From positions 1-35,957 of the forward strand of contig DRSQ01000234.1 in the NCBI GenBank assembly GCA_011372505.1: a stretch of DNA of 35,957 nucleotides, given 5' to 3'. The notes under the pieces were generated by a model. That model worked only from the letters and a program-made list of their open reading frames with translations, did not search any database and was not told where the DNA came from. Positions 24,078 through 32,990 of the stretch are shown here, one piece after another (position 1 is the stretch's first letter; each line of letters starts with the position of its first letter). The stretch is from Chlorobaculum parvum. Its GTDB lineage: Bacteria > Bacteroidota > Chlorobiia > Chlorobiales > Chlorobiaceae. Both the position numbers and the translations under genes were made by a program.

Positions 24078-25249
24078 CAATACAGGAACATCGGCTTACC
24101 CATCACACTCCTCATCTTCGGGCGGTAGTAGCGCAGATCATACAGCTCACTGATATCAACCTGCTTGGTGCTTGACGACACCTCTTCGAGCGGCACGGCA
24201 GCATAAACACCTTTCTGCAGCGCCACCATCACGCCAAAAGTTTGCCCGGCAATCAGCTCCACGGCAAGCTGGGCGAAATTGAACCCTACCATCAAGTCAA
24301 GCGCGTCGGGAATACCGGAGCGCATCAGATAGCCGAGCGGCTGGCAAATCACGTCCTGCCCAGTCAGCATGGAGATGGTTTCGCGAGTCAACTGCCCGAC
24401 ACTAACCGCTTCATCTCCATCGCCATTATAGCGACGTCCGCAATATTCGATCATCTTGCTGCCGACCATCCGGGCACCTTCGCTGATAGCGATCATGGCA
24501 TACCGGCTCGGGTTGGCAGCCTTGTCTTCGATGAGATAGTCAGCAAGGGTTTCCGGGTCGAAGGGCACCTCCGGAATAAGAGCGCGGTCAACTCCAGCCA
24601 GGTAAGAGCTGATCAGGCAGGTCTCACCAGTGCTGCGACCAAAAAGCTCGACAATCGTGATACGCTCATGCGAACCGGAACTGGTGCGAAGCTGATGAAT
24701 GTACTGAACGCTTCTGGTGACCGCCGTACCGAATCCGATGCAGTAATCGGTGCCATAGACATCATTGTCCATCGTCTTGGGCACACCAATAACCTTGACC
24801 CCTTTGCGCGACAGATGCTCGGCATAGCCGATGGTATCGTCGCCGCCGATGACAATGAGTACATCGAGACCAAGAGCATCGATGCTTGAGAGGACGTGGT
24901 CGGTCAGGTCGAAGTTTCCGGAATGGCGAAGACCAGAGCCCATCAGCTCCGGTGAATTGCGCAGGAAGGGGGGGATTTCTTTCTTTTTGAGGTTGCCAGG
25001 ATGGAGCCGGCTGGTATGGAGCAGCGTGCCGCCAGTACGATCGATTCGCCGGACAGATTGCACATCCAGATCAACGATATGCTCCTCGCGGCTCGACGGA
25101 TCAGAGGCATCGAAAGCCAGAAGACCGTTCCAGCCCCGGCGGATACCCGTAACCCGATAGCCCCTCTCGGTGCTGATGGTCACGATCGTCTTGATACACG
25201 CATTGATGCCGGGGGCGTCACCCCCGCCGGTCAAAACACCGATATGCAT
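24077..25249 (-). CDS. 6-phosphofructokinase, PPi-dependent type by active-site residues
   Basis: Phosphofructokinase interconverts fructose-6-phosphate and fructose-1,6-bisphosphate. From the ATG at 25249 ([20 protein letters not shown]) the protein is 390 aa; the longer track ORF adds an unrelated N-terminus. The phosphoryl-donor loop reads GGDDT (135-139) and the catalytic block reads VPKTMDND (K158, D161). ATP-dependent enzymes such as E. coli PfkA have GGDGS and PGTIDND. The Asp and Lys replacements are the known signature of PPi-dependent enzymes, where Asp hinders ATP binding. A PPi enzyme is reversible and would suit gluconeogenic flow from the reductive TCA cycle. ATP use cannot be excluded without assay. 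It lies 22 bases after the VOC gene. Confidence 0.9.
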   Translation of the reverse strand: MHIGVLTGGGDAPGINACIKTIVTISTERGYRVTGIRRGWNGLLAFDASDPSSREEHIVDLDVQSVRRIDRTGGTLLHTSRLHPGNLKKKEIPPFLRNSPELMGSGLRHSGNFDLTDHVLSSIDALGLDVLIVIGGDDTIGYAEHLSRKGVKVIGVPKTMDNDVYGTDYCIGFGTAVTRSVQYIHQLRTSSGSHERITIVELFGRSTGETCLISSYLAGVDRALIPEVPFDPETLADYLIEDKAANPSRYAMIAISEGARMVGSKMIEYCGRRYNGDGDEAVSVGQLTRETISMLTGQDVICQPLGYLMRSGIPDALDLMVGFNFAQLAVELIAGQTFGVMVALQKGVYAAVPLEEVSSSTKQVDISELYDLRYYRPKMRSVMGKPMFLY

Positions 25250-25271
25250 GAAGAGCTGGGTCGAAAGGTTA

Positions 25272-25769
25272 TTACTTGCGCGAACGCCTCGGCTTTTTGG
25301 GCTCGGCGCCCTCGGCCTCCTTTTTGCGCGTATCGGTGGCAATCTGGCTGGAGGTACGGGTATCGAGCGTCTCCGACTCGGCCTGCAATCCAGCGCTCCT
25401 CATAGAATAGAATTCGATCAGGTTACCATCGGGATCCATCACGAAAAAGGCCATGCCCTCCCGCCGATGCGCAGGACGGGTGACCAGATGAACCCCTTTG
25501 CCCTCAAGATAGACAGCCGCCTCTTTGACTTCATCATCCGAAGCCAGCCTGAAACCAAAGTGATCCACCCGGATGTCTCTCGCATCGGCCGTGCCAGGCG
25601 TTTCTGCCTTGACCAGAACAAAAAGATCAGAGTTGAGCCGCAGGTAAGTAATATTGGCACCGGCCCGGTGATCTACCCGGAAACCGAGAATGCCCACGTA
25701 GAACTCTTCGGATAAACGCACATCGTTAACCCGAAGGGTGATCTGATTAATCCCCGTCAGTTTCATCAT
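25272..25769 (-). CDS. VOC-family (glyoxalase/dioxygenase fold) protein with basic tail
   Basis: The ~120-residue core has the paired beta-alpha-beta-beta-beta modules of the vicinal-oxygen-chelate fold: [47 protein letters not shown] and [17 protein letters not shown] metal site may be formed by a His of the second module and the Glu of LIEFY. The reaction is unknown; glyoxalase, dioxygenase and resistance proteins share this fold. A ~43-residue tail, low in complexity and ending [10 protein letters not shown], is unusual. The ATG at 25769 or 25766 (MKLTGINQ) starts the fold; the track start is upstream inside rpoZ. It overlaps the end of rpoZ by 23 bases, implying coupling. Confidence 0.85.
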   Translation of the reverse strand: MMKLTGINQITLRVNDVRLSEEFYVGILGFRVDHRAGANITYLRLNSDLFVLVKAETPGTADARDIRVDHFGFRLASDDEVKEAAVYLEGKGVHLVTRPAHRREGMAFFVMDPDGNLIEFYSMRSAGLQAESETLDTRTSSQIATDTRKKEAEGAEPKKPRRSRK

Positions 25770-26100
25770 CTTTCTCTGATTCTGCGGCCTTTGTTTCGAC
25801 CGGTTTTTCCAGAATATAATCGTACTGGTGATCGAAATACTGCTCCACAGCCTGCCGCGAAGGCTTTTCACGGCACTCGAACTCGACGCTGATGGCAATC
25901 TGCTCCGGGAACACCTTTTCGGACTCGGACTCAGAGGTGGGGTTCCGGATCATCTCCTTGTAAGGAAGCAGACGCTCTTCCAGTTCAGACCGCTCAGCCT
26001 CGTGAATCTCCCTTGCGCGTTTTGAGATGGCCACAACGGTTTCATACAGGTTTCCATGCGTACTTCTGAGCTTGTTCAGATCTACAGGTTTGACCGACAT
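25747..26100 (-). CDS. rpoZ: DNA-directed RNA polymerase omega subunit (Bacteroidota/Chlorobi type)
   Basis: Omega helps the beta-prime subunit fold and stay in RNA polymerase. The 117-aa protein carries GNLYETVVAISKRAREI, the core helix of the omega family in the form found in Bacteroidota and Chlorobi. The C-terminal part (YFDHQYDYILEKPVE then an acidic tail) is also lineage-like. It follows gmk after 12 bases, the same gmk-rpoZ order known from many bacteria, and overlaps the VOC gene downstream. Sequence similarity to E. coli RpoZ is low, so context supports the call. Confidence 0.85.
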   Translation of the reverse strand: MSVKPVDLNKLRSTHGNLYETVVAISKRAREIHEAERSELEERLLPYKEMIRNPTSESESEKVFPEQIAISVEFECREKPSRQAVEQYFDHQYDYILEKPVETKAAESEKDDETDGD

Positions 26101-26112
26101 TGCAATAGTGCG

Positions 26113-26700
26113 TTATGATTGTGGAAGAAACTGCGCGATCTTCGAGGCAACAAGATCGACAGTGCGTTCGAGATCGTCGTTGACCACGACAACATCGAAC
26201 TGATCGGCACAGGCAAGCTCCATCTCCGCGCGTTCGAGCCGCATGGCAAGAGCCTCCGCTGACTCGCTTTTGCGTGACTGCAACCGCTGTGCAAGTACCT
26301 CCATGCTCGGAGGTTTGAGAAAAACGAGCAGCGCCCGCTCTCCAAAAATTTTTTTGAGGTTCAACGCCCCCTTCACATCGAGATCGAACAGGAGATTACG
26401 GCCTTCATCAACCGCTTCCCGCGTCTTGCCGAGCAGCGTTCCGTAGTAGTTGCCGAAAAAGAACTCGTGCTCGATAAAGCCTTCCTCTGCAATGAGTTGC
26501 TCGAAGCGCTCACGGGTCAGAAAGTGGTAATCGACCCCGTCCTGCTCACCAGCTCTTATGGCGCGGGTAGTGGCTGAAACCGAAAACTCCAGGCAGCCGA
26601 GACGCTCCATCACCAGCTTCGCCACGGTGGACTTGCCGGTGCCAGAAGGCGCTGAAAAGACGATCAGCCGGCCCTGTTTGGAATCGTGCTGGTCACTCAT
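26113..26700 (-). CDS. gmk: Guanylate kinase
   Basis: Gmk phosphorylates GMP to GDP with ATP. The protein (195 aa from ATG 26700) has the P-loop FSAPSGTGKSTVAK, the GMP-binding block SATTRAIRAGEQDGVDYHFLT, EFFFGNYYGTLLGKTREAV, and LLFDLDVKGALNLKK. Length is normal. The track start at 26709 is a GTG overlapping the yicC stop; ATGs follow at 26706 and 26700. The last has the better-placed GAG ribosome site and is used. It lies between yicC and rpoZ in a tight operon, a common arrangement. Confidence 0.95.
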   Translation of the reverse strand: MSDQHDSKQGRLIVFSAPSGTGKSTVAKLVMERLGCLEFSVSATTRAIRAGEQDGVDYHFLTRERFEQLIAEEGFIEHEFFFGNYYGTLLGKTREAVDEGRNLLFDLDVKGALNLKKIFGERALLVFLKPPSMEVLAQRLQSRKSESAEALAMRLERAEMELACADQFDVVVVNDDLERTVDLVASKIAQFLPQS

Positions 26701-26705
26701 TGGCA

Positions 26706-27596
26706 TCACTCGATATTCTGCAACTGCTCCCGAACCTTTTCAAGCTCTTCCTTGATGTGCACCACTTTCTGGGAGATATCAGCGTTCTGAGATTTCGAAG
26801 CGATGGTGTTTGCCTCGCGAAGCTGCTCCTGCAACAGGAAGTTGAGCTTGCGGCCCGAACCGCTCGACATGTTGTTCAGCTCCTCGATAAAAAACTTGTT
26901 GTGGCTGTTGAACCTGGTGCACTCCTCGGTAATATCGAGCTTGTCGGCAGCCATCACGATCTCCATTTCGAGCCGATCCCTGCTGTACTCTACATCCCGA
27001 CCGGCAATAGCGCTGATCTTGGAAGAGAGGCGCTTGCGGATGGTTTCGAGGTTATCGGCAGCGATCACCTGAATTTCGGCGAGGGTGCGGTCGATTTCGG
27101 CGATTCTCGCCGTGAAGTCACCAGCAAGCTCTTCGCCCTCTTTACGGCGCATCTCCTTGAGCTTCTCGACAGCTTCGACAACAACCGATTGGGCCACAGG
27201 CCAGATTTCATCAGGCTTGTCAAGGATGGAGTTTTCAGGCTCGAAAATTTCCGAGAAACGCAGAATCTGATCGAGCGTAATCGGCGCCTCGATACCAGCC
27301 TCACGCCTGACGGTTTCAAGCAGGGCTTTGTAACCCCTGACCTTTGCGGCATTGACAGTTACCGGCAACTGCTCGTCCTTTTCATCGAGCTGAAGCTGAA
27401 CGAAGGCCGATATTTTCCCGCGCTGGAAATTACCGCGGATCAGCTCCCTGACTTCAAGTTCGCGAGCAAGAAGCTGCCTTGGAAGCTTGACACCGATCTC
27501 AGCAAAACGATTGTTAACCGAGCGAAGTTCAACAAGCACTTTCATGCCTTTTTCCGCGCGCTCGGCGCTGCCATAGCCGGTCATGCTTTCCAACAT
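26706..27596 (-). CDS. yicC: YicC/YloC-family endoribonuclease
   Basis: YicC proteins are endoribonucleases; in E. coli YicC acts on small RNAs. The 296-aa protein shows the N-terminal block MLESMTGYGSAER, LVELRSVNNRFAEI and REL(I)RGNFQRGKIS. The C-terminal DUF1732 block reads KLNFLLQEQLREANTIASKSQNADIS and ends VREQLQNIE, the typical ending. Family length is 285-295 aa, so it is complete. The stop is immediately followed by the gmk start region, giving the widely conserved yicC-gmk-rpoZ order. Confidence 0.94.
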   Translation of the reverse strand: MLESMTGYGSAERAEKGMKVLVELRSVNNRFAEIGVKLPRQLLARELEVRELIRGNFQRGKISAFVQLQLDEKDEQLPVTVNAAKVRGYKALLETVRREAGIEAPITLDQILRFSEIFEPENSILDKPDEIWPVAQSVVVEAVEKLKEMRRKEGEELAGDFTARIAEIDRTLAEIQVIAADNLETIRKRLSSKISAIAGRDVEYSRDRLEMEIVMAADKLDITEECTRFNSHNKFFIEELNNMSSGSGRKLNFLLQEQLREANTIASKSQNADISQKVVHIKEELEKVREQLQNIE

Positions 27597-27625
27597 ATGC
27601 AGATCCAGTTACATTCTTGAAGATA

Positions 27626-27649
27626 CCTGCAGAACCCAGGTTCCGCAGG
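27626..27649. terminator. Hairpin between rpsO and yicC
   Basis: CCTGC-A-GAACC and GGTTC-C-GCAGG form a stem with one internal mismatch and a two-base loop. It lies about 30 bases past the rpsO stop codon. The T tract is poor, so it may be a weak terminator or an RNA-stabilising hairpin. Confidence 0.4.
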
Positions 27650-27676
27650 CGTCGGGTATGGGGATTTCGCTCCTGC

Positions 27677-27946
27677 TTATTTACGCAGATCGAGATCGGC
27701 AAGCACCTTGCGGTAGCGCTCGATATCGACTTTCTTGAGGTAGTTCAGCACGCGTTTGCGCTTGCCGACCAGCATCAACAGTCCGCGGCGTGAGTGCTTG
27801 TCTTTGGGATGCTGCTGAAGGTGACCGGTCAGATCGGCGATCCTGCGGCTGAACAGGGCAACCTGAACTTCCGCTTTTCCGGTATCCGTCGCAGAATCAC
27901 CAAACTTCGTAACAATCTCGGTTTTGTGTTCTTTTGCCAGACCCAT
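27677..27946 (-). CDS. rpsO: 30S ribosomal protein S15
   Basis: S15 binds the central domain of 16S rRNA and nucleates platform assembly. The 89-aa protein has all family blocks: FGDSATDTGKAEVQVALFSRRI, LTGHLQQHPKDKHSRRGLLMLVGKRKRVLNYLKK and YRKVLADLDLRK. The sequence upstream, between ribF and rpsO, is T-rich and carries a hairpin that overlaps the ribF stop. S15 commonly represses its own translation through a leader structure, but I cannot assign one here with confidence. Confidence 0.97.
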   Translation of the reverse strand: MGLAKEHKTEIVTKFGDSATDTGKAEVQVALFSRRIADLTGHLQQHPKDKHSRRGLLMLVGKRKRVLNYLKKVDIERYRKVLADLDLRK

Positions 27947-27972
27947 GGTAGTAAATAACTAGTAGTGAAATA

Positions 27973-28011
27973 AAAACAAAAAATACGGCCTGAAATATAA
28001 CATTATTTCAG
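27973..28011 (-). terminator. AT-rich hairpin on the ribF stop codon, before rpsO
   Basis: On the minus strand CTGAAAT, an eight-base loop and ATTTCAG are followed by GCCGTATTTTTTGTTTTT. The first stem arm contains the ribF stop region. This may be a weak terminator or an rpsO leader element. Confidence 0.4.
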
Positions 28012-28968
28012 ATATAATTCCGCCTTTTTTTGATCAACCAGCAGCTGCGCCTTGAGCTCATCGATTGAATTGAAGCGCTGTTCTGGCCTGATGAAATCGA
28101 GCAACTGCAAAACCAGTACAGTTCCGTACAGCTCGCCAGAGAAGCCGACGATGTGCGCCTCGACAGTCACCGATCCGTCCTTTTCAACGGTCGGCCGACG
28201 ACCAATGTTCATCATAACCGGCCAGTCGCGTCCACCGATCGTGACCCTGGCTGCATAGACGCCGTGCGCCGGAAGCTGCTTGCATCGGTCAGTCAGCTCG
28301 ATGTTGGCTGTCGGAAATCCAAGCTGACGACCAAGCTTGTTGCCCTTAACAACATACCCGCTGATGATGTAGGGTGATCCGAGGCAGACGTTTGCCTCAC
28401 GAATACGGCCTTCAACAAGAAGGTGCCTGACCCGGGTGCTCGAAACCGGCGAACCATCAACAATGACTTCGCCGACCACCTCAACCCCAAAACCGTGCTC
28501 TTCTCCAAGCTGGCGCAAAGTTTTGCCGCTACCGCTCCGGTCACTCCCGAACCCGTGGTCATAGCCCACGGTCACCTGGCGCGCGCCGAGCATCCTCACT
28601 AGAACATCACGGATGAAATCGGCTGAACTTTTCCGGGAGAATTCCCGGTCGAACCGAATGACGAACAAAAGATCGACCTGCATGGTTCTGAAGTGCGCGA
28701 CCTTCTCGTCAAAGGTGGTCAGGAGCTCCACCTGACACTCCAAGCCACGTTCAAGCACGAGTCTCGGATGGGGATCAAAGGTCACCACGACGCTTCTCAG
28801 GCTATCCTGCCGGGCCTTGTCGATCATGCTGCCAATAATCTTGCGATGACCGACATGAAGCCCATCGAACGAACCAATGGTTATTGCCGAAGGTTCAGGC
28901 TTCAGGGGCACCACTTGGCCGGTATCGGCATCATGAACCGTATCGCCCTGTAAAACAACGACGCGCAT
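28003..28968 (-). CDS. ribF: Bifunctional riboflavin kinase/FAD synthetase
   Basis: RibF makes FMN from riboflavin and then FAD. From the ATG at 28968 (MRVVVLQGDTVHDADTG) the protein is 321 aa. The N-terminal nucleotidyltransferase has IGSFDGLHVGHRKIIGS (HXGH-like nucleotide site) and VTVGYDHGFGSDRSG. The C-terminal flavokinase has LGRQLGFPTANIEL (the PTAN metal site) and VMNIGRRPTV. The start has GAAGAG seven bases upstream, within the end of truB, so the two are translationally close; the track start at 28998 overlaps truB. FMN made here would serve Fni among others. Confidence 0.95.
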   Translation of the reverse strand: MRVVVLQGDTVHDADTGQVVPLKPEPSAITIGSFDGLHVGHRKIIGSMIDKARQDSLRSVVVTFDPHPRLVLERGLECQVELLTTFDEKVAHFRTMQVDLLFVIRFDREFSRKSSADFIRDVLVRMLGARQVTVGYDHGFGSDRSGSGKTLRQLGEEHGFGVEVVGEVIVDGSPVSSTRVRHLLVEGRIREANVCLGSPYIISGYVVKGNKLGRQLGFPTANIELTDRCKQLPAHGVYAARVTIGGRDWPVMMNIGRRPTVEKDGSVTVEAHIVGFSGELYGTVLVLQLLDFIRPEQRFNSIDELKAQLLVDQKKAELYLK

Positions 28969-28972
28969 AGTA

Positions 28973-29695
28973 TTACTCTTCGATGGCCGAAGCGGCACGG
29001 CCTATTTCATCAACAATGACCTCAACGCTCATCGCCTCAGAAAGGTTGTACTGACCGATCAAAACCCGTTTCAGAGCTGAAAGGTACCCGCCAACTCCAA
29101 GCAATTCACCAAGCTCGTGAGCGATCACCCGGATATAGGCCCCCTTCGAAACCGTGATTGAAAAATGAACGAAGGGCAACTCGATACCGGTGATCTCGAA
29201 ACGGTGAATTTCGATACGGCGCGCTTTGCGCTCCTTGACCTCATGACCTTGCCGCGCCAGCTCATAGAGCCGCTTGCCGTTGTGCCAGACCGCCGAGTGC
29301 ATCGGGGGCTGCTGCAACCGCTCACCGACCATCGATACCGCCGCCTCGCGGATAGCCTTTTCGTCGAGCGCGGAAACATCGCGGATATCGTACTCCTCGC
29401 TCTCCGTGTCGTGGCTGGCTGTTTTTGCGCCAAGCCTGATGGTGCCTTCGTAACCCTTGTCCAGAATTTCCAGCGATGAGATCGTCTTGGTCTTCCTGCC
29501 GGTGGCAAGAATCAACAGGCCGGTTGCTTTGGGGTCAAGCGTGCCGCAGTGGCCGACTTTTCGCTTCGCGCCGTTGCGTTTGTACGCACCGCGGATTTTG
29601 GCCACGACGTCGAACGACGTCCAGTCGAGCGGTTTGTCAACCAGCAAGTAATCGCCCTCTTCACTCAGAACGGGCATGGCGGTGTGAGGCGTCAT
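28973..29695 (-). CDS. truB: tRNA pseudouridine(55) synthase
   Basis: TruB converts U55 of the tRNA T-loop to pseudouridine. The 240-aa protein has LLVDKPLDWTSFDVVAKIR, the catalytic aspartate in KVGHCGTLDPKATGLL, the PPMHSAVWHNGKRLYELARQG block and GAYIRVIAHELGELLG. It lacks the long C-terminal PUA domain of E. coli TruB, giving the short form common in this phylum. It lies between rbfA and ribF in the ribosome/translation operon. Confidence 0.95.
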   Translation of the reverse strand: MTPHTAMPVLSEEGDYLLVDKPLDWTSFDVVAKIRGAYKRNGAKRKVGHCGTLDPKATGLLILATGRKTKTISSLEILDKGYEGTIRLGAKTASHDTESEEYDIRDVSALDEKAIREAAVSMVGERLQQPPMHSAVWHNGKRLYELARQGHEVKERKARRIEIHRFEITGIELPFVHFSITVSKGAYIRVIAHELGELLGVGGYLSALKRVLIGQYNLSEAMSVEVIVDEIGRAASAIEE

Positions 29696-29724
29696 GACGA
29701 GCGTACTCCGGAAAAAATAGGCAG

Positions 29725-30084
29725 TTACTGCTCTTCTTCCGGGCTTCGCCTGACCGACTTGAGCAACTGCTCGATCCGGTTAGCCTGCTCGAACAAGCGG
29801 TCTTCGTAGAACTCCAGCTCCGGAATTCGCCTGAACTGGTTCCGGATTTTCGACGAAAGAATCTTGCGAAGCGCCTTGGTTTCGGTGTGCAGGAACTCCA
29901 TCAGCTCGGCTCGCTCGGCTTCGGAGCCGATGATCGATACATACACTCTGGCGATGCCCAGGTCGGCCGTGACCTTCACCTCGGTCACGGTCGACAGAGG
30001 GCCGCTGCGGGGCAGCTCCTTCTCGAAGATAGCGCTCAACTCGCGCTGCAAGAGCGAGGCGACTTTTTCAGTTCGTATCGACAT
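29725..30084 (-). CDS. rbfA: Ribosome-binding factor A
   Basis: RbfA is a KH-fold factor that helps mature the 3' and 5' ends of 16S rRNA in the small subunit. The 119-aa protein shows IRTEKVASLLQRELSAIFEK, VTEVKVTADLGIARVYVSIIG and KIRNQFRRIPELEFYED, all typical. It follows infB after a 19-base gap, matching the widespread infB-rbfA-truB order. Confidence 0.95.
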   Translation of the reverse strand: MSIRTEKVASLLQRELSAIFEKELPRSGPLSTVTEVKVTADLGIARVYVSIIGSEAERAELMEFLHTETKALRKILSSKIRNQFRRIPELEFYEDRLFEQANRIEQLLKSVRRSPEEEQ

Positions 30085-30103
30085 CCGGACTCCCTTTCGT
30101 TGT

Positions 30104-32899
30104 TCAGAGTTTGCGTTTCTTTTCGACGATCTTGTAGGCCTCGACCACGTCGCCGACCTTGATATCGTCGTAGCCTTTCAGGCTCAGACCGCACTCATAT
30201 CCGCTGTCGACCTCTTTGACATCGTCCTTGAAGCGCTTGAGCGAGTCAAGCTGGCCTTCGTAGATCTGCACGCCGTCACGCAGCAGGCGGACGTTCGAAT
30301 CGCGGAAGATCTTGCCGTCGAGCACGTATGCGCCGCCGACGTTGCCCACCTTGGGCACCCTGAAGACCTGGCGAATTTCAACCGAGCCGATGCTCTCCTC
30401 ATGCAGCTCGGGCGAAAGCATACCTTCGAGCGCTTTCTCCACATCTTCAAGCACGTGGTAGATGACGCTGTAGAATCGTACGTCGAGATCCTCTTTCTCG
30501 GCAAGCCGCTTGGCGTTGACGTTCGGGCGCACTCTGAAGCCGATGATAATTGCATCCGAAGCGGCGGCCAGCAGCACGTCAGTTTCGGTGATCTGACCGA
30601 CACCCTGGTGAATAAGTTGCACCTTGACCTCTTCGTTGTGAATCTTCATGAGGCCATCGGCAAGCGCCTGGATAGAGCCGTCGGTATCAGCCTTGATGAT
30701 AACGCTGAGTTCCTTCTTGAGACCCTCCTTGATCTGACGGGCGATGCTATCGAGCTTGACGCGGGTGCTGCGGCGGAACTCGTGCTCACGCTTGATGATC
30801 TGGCGTTTCTGGGCCAGGTCGCGCGCATCGCGGTCGGATTCCATGACGGTCAGAATATCGCCGGACTGCGGCATATCCTCGAAGCCGAGCACACGCACCG
30901 GCTGGGATGGCCCCGCCTCCTTGATGCGCTTGCCGCGCTCGTCCATGAGCGCCCGGACCTTACCCATCGAGTTGCCGGCAACAAACGGATCACCGACTTT
31001 CAGGAATCCGCGCTGCACCAGCACAGTCGAAACCACGCCCTTGCCCTTGTCAAGTTCGGACTCGACGATGATGCCGCTGGCCATGATGTCCCTCGAATAG
31101 TTGCCTTTCAGCTCGCAGACTTCAGCCTCGGTGAGGACTTTTTCCATCAGCTCGCTGATACCAATGCCCTTCTTGGCCGAAATCTCCTGGCACTGGTACT
31201 CGCCTCCCCAGTCCTCGACCAGCACACCGGCTTCGGAGAGCTGGGTTTTGATCTTGTCGACGTTGACCTCAGGCTTGTCAATCTTGTTGAGCGCCACGAC
31301 AATCGGCACGCCGGCCGCTTTGGAGTGGTTAATCGCTTCGATGGTCTGCGGCATAACGCTGTCATCAGCAGCCACAACCAGAATCACGATGTCGGTCACC
31401 TGCGCACCGCGGGCACGCATAGCAGTAAAGGCTTCGTGGCCCGGCGTATCGAGGAAGGTGATCTGGCGATCGCCCTCGACGGTCACTTCGTACGCGCCGA
31501 TATGCTGGGTAATTCCACCTGATTCGCCTGCCACAACGTTGCTTCGGCGGATGTAGTCGAGCAGCGAGGTCTTACCATGATCGACGTGACCCATGATGGT
31601 CACCACCGGCGGACGGGTTTGCATATCCTCAGGATTATCAACCTGCTCCTCGGCTGTGGTGGCCTCGACTTCGGTAGTAAACTCGATATCAAACCCGAAC
31701 TCCATCGCAATCAGCTCGATGATCTCCTTGTCGAGACGCTGGTTGATGGTCACGAATTTACCCAGCGCAAAGCACTTCTGAATAATATCTTTGGCGGTCA
31801 GACCCATCAGCTCGGCAAGTTCATGCGGCGAAGCGTACTCGGTCACCTTGATGAGGCTCTTTTCAGCCTCACGCATCGCCTCGGCCTCCTCAAGCTCACG
31901 CTCGCGCTCCATGCGGCGCATCTTGCGGAACTTCTGGCGGGAACCGGACGAGCTGCTGTCGTCCATGCCGCTGATGGTATTCTTGATGTTGCGGGAGATG
32001 ACCTTGTCATCAACCTCAACCTTCTTTTTCTTTTTACCCTTCTTTTTCTTGCCGCCACTGAAATCACTTTCGCCAGCAGTTCCACCACTCTTTTTCTTGT
32101 CAGCACCCACCTCTCCGGAAGTCGAAGAGGTGGTACCCTCGAATTCATCTTTGAGCTCAGCGGCACTCTCCTTGAAGCTCTTCTTGCGCGATTTCTTCTT
32201 GCGATCGGAACCGCTCAATACGTCGATCGTACCAAGCACCGTCAGACCGCCAATCTTCTGTGGAGCTTCGTAAGTCTTCATCGAATCGGGCAGCGTCTGC
32301 ACCAGGGCCTGGGAGGATTCGTCAGGCTCTTCAGCTTTTGGCTCCTGCGCTGGTTGCAGCTTGCCTTCAGGCTCGTCTTGGGCTGCCGGTTCCGGCTGCT
32401 CAACCGGCTTGGATTCGGCTTCCGGTGTCTTGGTTTCAGCAACCTCTTCTTTGGTAGGTTCCGGCTGGGCCATCTCGGCAAACGCAGGCGCTTCAGCAGG
32501 GGCAGCAGGAGAAAACAAGGGCTCAGGCTTGGAAGGAATCTCCACAAAAGGCTCTTTTACGGGCTCGGGCATATGAACGGTGGGGGCGGGTGAAGGTCCG
32601 CTGCTCAAACACTCCTTGAGCTGCTGCTCCTTTTCATAAGCTTTCCGCGACTGCTCTTCGAGCCTGGTAAGGCGTTTTTTCTTTTCGGCCCTGATCTTGC
32701 GGGTCTCATCAACCAGTTTTTTCTCCTGGCTGAAATTGCCGAAAATCATGCCGCGCATCTCCTCCCCCACCATTGATGAGGTGGAAGCAACCTTGCCTCC
32801 CTCCTGTTTGACAAACTGCAGAACTTCCCGAGGGCTGACCTGCAGCTCCCTTGCAATATCACTGATACGGAACCTTTTCTGCTTTTCCTCGATGGCCAT
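30104..32899 (-). CDS. infB: Translation initiation factor IF-2
   Basis: IF-2 brings initiator tRNA to the ribosome and promotes subunit joining, using GTP. The 931-aa protein starts with an IF2N helix-rich domain ([21 protein letters not shown]). A long low-complexity linker (about 100-300) follows, rich in Pro/Glu and then Lys ([12 protein letters not shown]). A second IF2N domain sits near 355-400. The G domain begins with [12 protein letters not shown] (about 437) and includes [15 protein letters not shown] and NKIDKP. Domains II-IV follow, ending with the fMet-tRNA binding region. A purely plus-strand ORF of 552 aa opposite it is a shadow. It lies 91 bases after nusA. Confidence 0.97.
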   Translation of the reverse strand: MAIEEKQKRFRISDIARELQVSPREVLQFVKQEGGKVASTSSMVGEEMRGMIFGNFSQEKKLVDETRKIRAEKKKRLTRLEEQSRKAYEKEQQLKECLSSGPSPAPTVHMPEPVKEPFVEIPSKPEPLFSPAAPAEAPAFAEMAQPEPTKEEVAETKTPEAESKPVEQPEPAAQDEPEGKLQPAQEPKAEEPDESSQALVQTLPDSMKTYEAPQKIGGLTVLGTIDVLSGSDRKKKSRKKSFKESAAELKDEFEGTTSSTSGEVGADKKKSGGTAGESDFSGGKKKKGKKKKKVEVDDKVISRNIKNTISGMDDSSSSGSRQKFRKMRRMERERELEEAEAMREAEKSLIKVTEYASPHELAELMGLTAKDIIQKCFALGKFVTINQRLDKEIIELIAMEFGFDIEFTTEVEATTAEEQVDNPEDMQTRPPVVTIMGHVDHGKTSLLDYIRRSNVVAGESGGITQHIGAYEVTVEGDRQITFLDTPGHEAFTAMRARGAQVTDIVILVVAADDSVMPQTIEAINHSKAAGVPIVVALNKIDKPEVNVDKIKTQLSEAGVLVEDWGGEYQCQEISAKKGIGISELMEKVLTEAEVCELKGNYSRDIMASGIIVESELDKGKGVVSTVLVQRGFLKVGDPFVAGNSMGKVRALMDERGKRIKEAGPSQPVRVLGFEDMPQSGDILTVMESDRDARDLAQKRQIIKREHEFRRSTRVKLDSIARQIKEGLKKELSVIIKADTDGSIQALADGLMKIHNEEVKVQLIHQGVGQITETDVLLAAASDAIIIGFRVRPNVNAKRLAEKEDLDVRFYSVIYHVLEDVEKALEGMLSPELHEESIGSVEIRQVFRVPKVGNVGGAYVLDGKIFRDSNVRLLRDGVQIYEGQLDSLKRFKDDVKEVDSGYECGLSLKGYDDIKVGDVVEAYKIVEKKRKL

Positions 32900-32990
32900 T
32901 GACTCCTCCTGGATAATTATCCTCTTGCTCTTGCCGGAATTCCTTCACACTCGCCGCCCAGACGCCTGCCCGGAAATCCTGTAGTAATTC

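Noticed and set aside
29864-31522. 552-aa plus-strand ORF opposite infB
   Set aside because: It lies wholly inside the antisense of a clear IF-2 gene, has no recognisable domain and follows from codon bias in GC-rich DNA.
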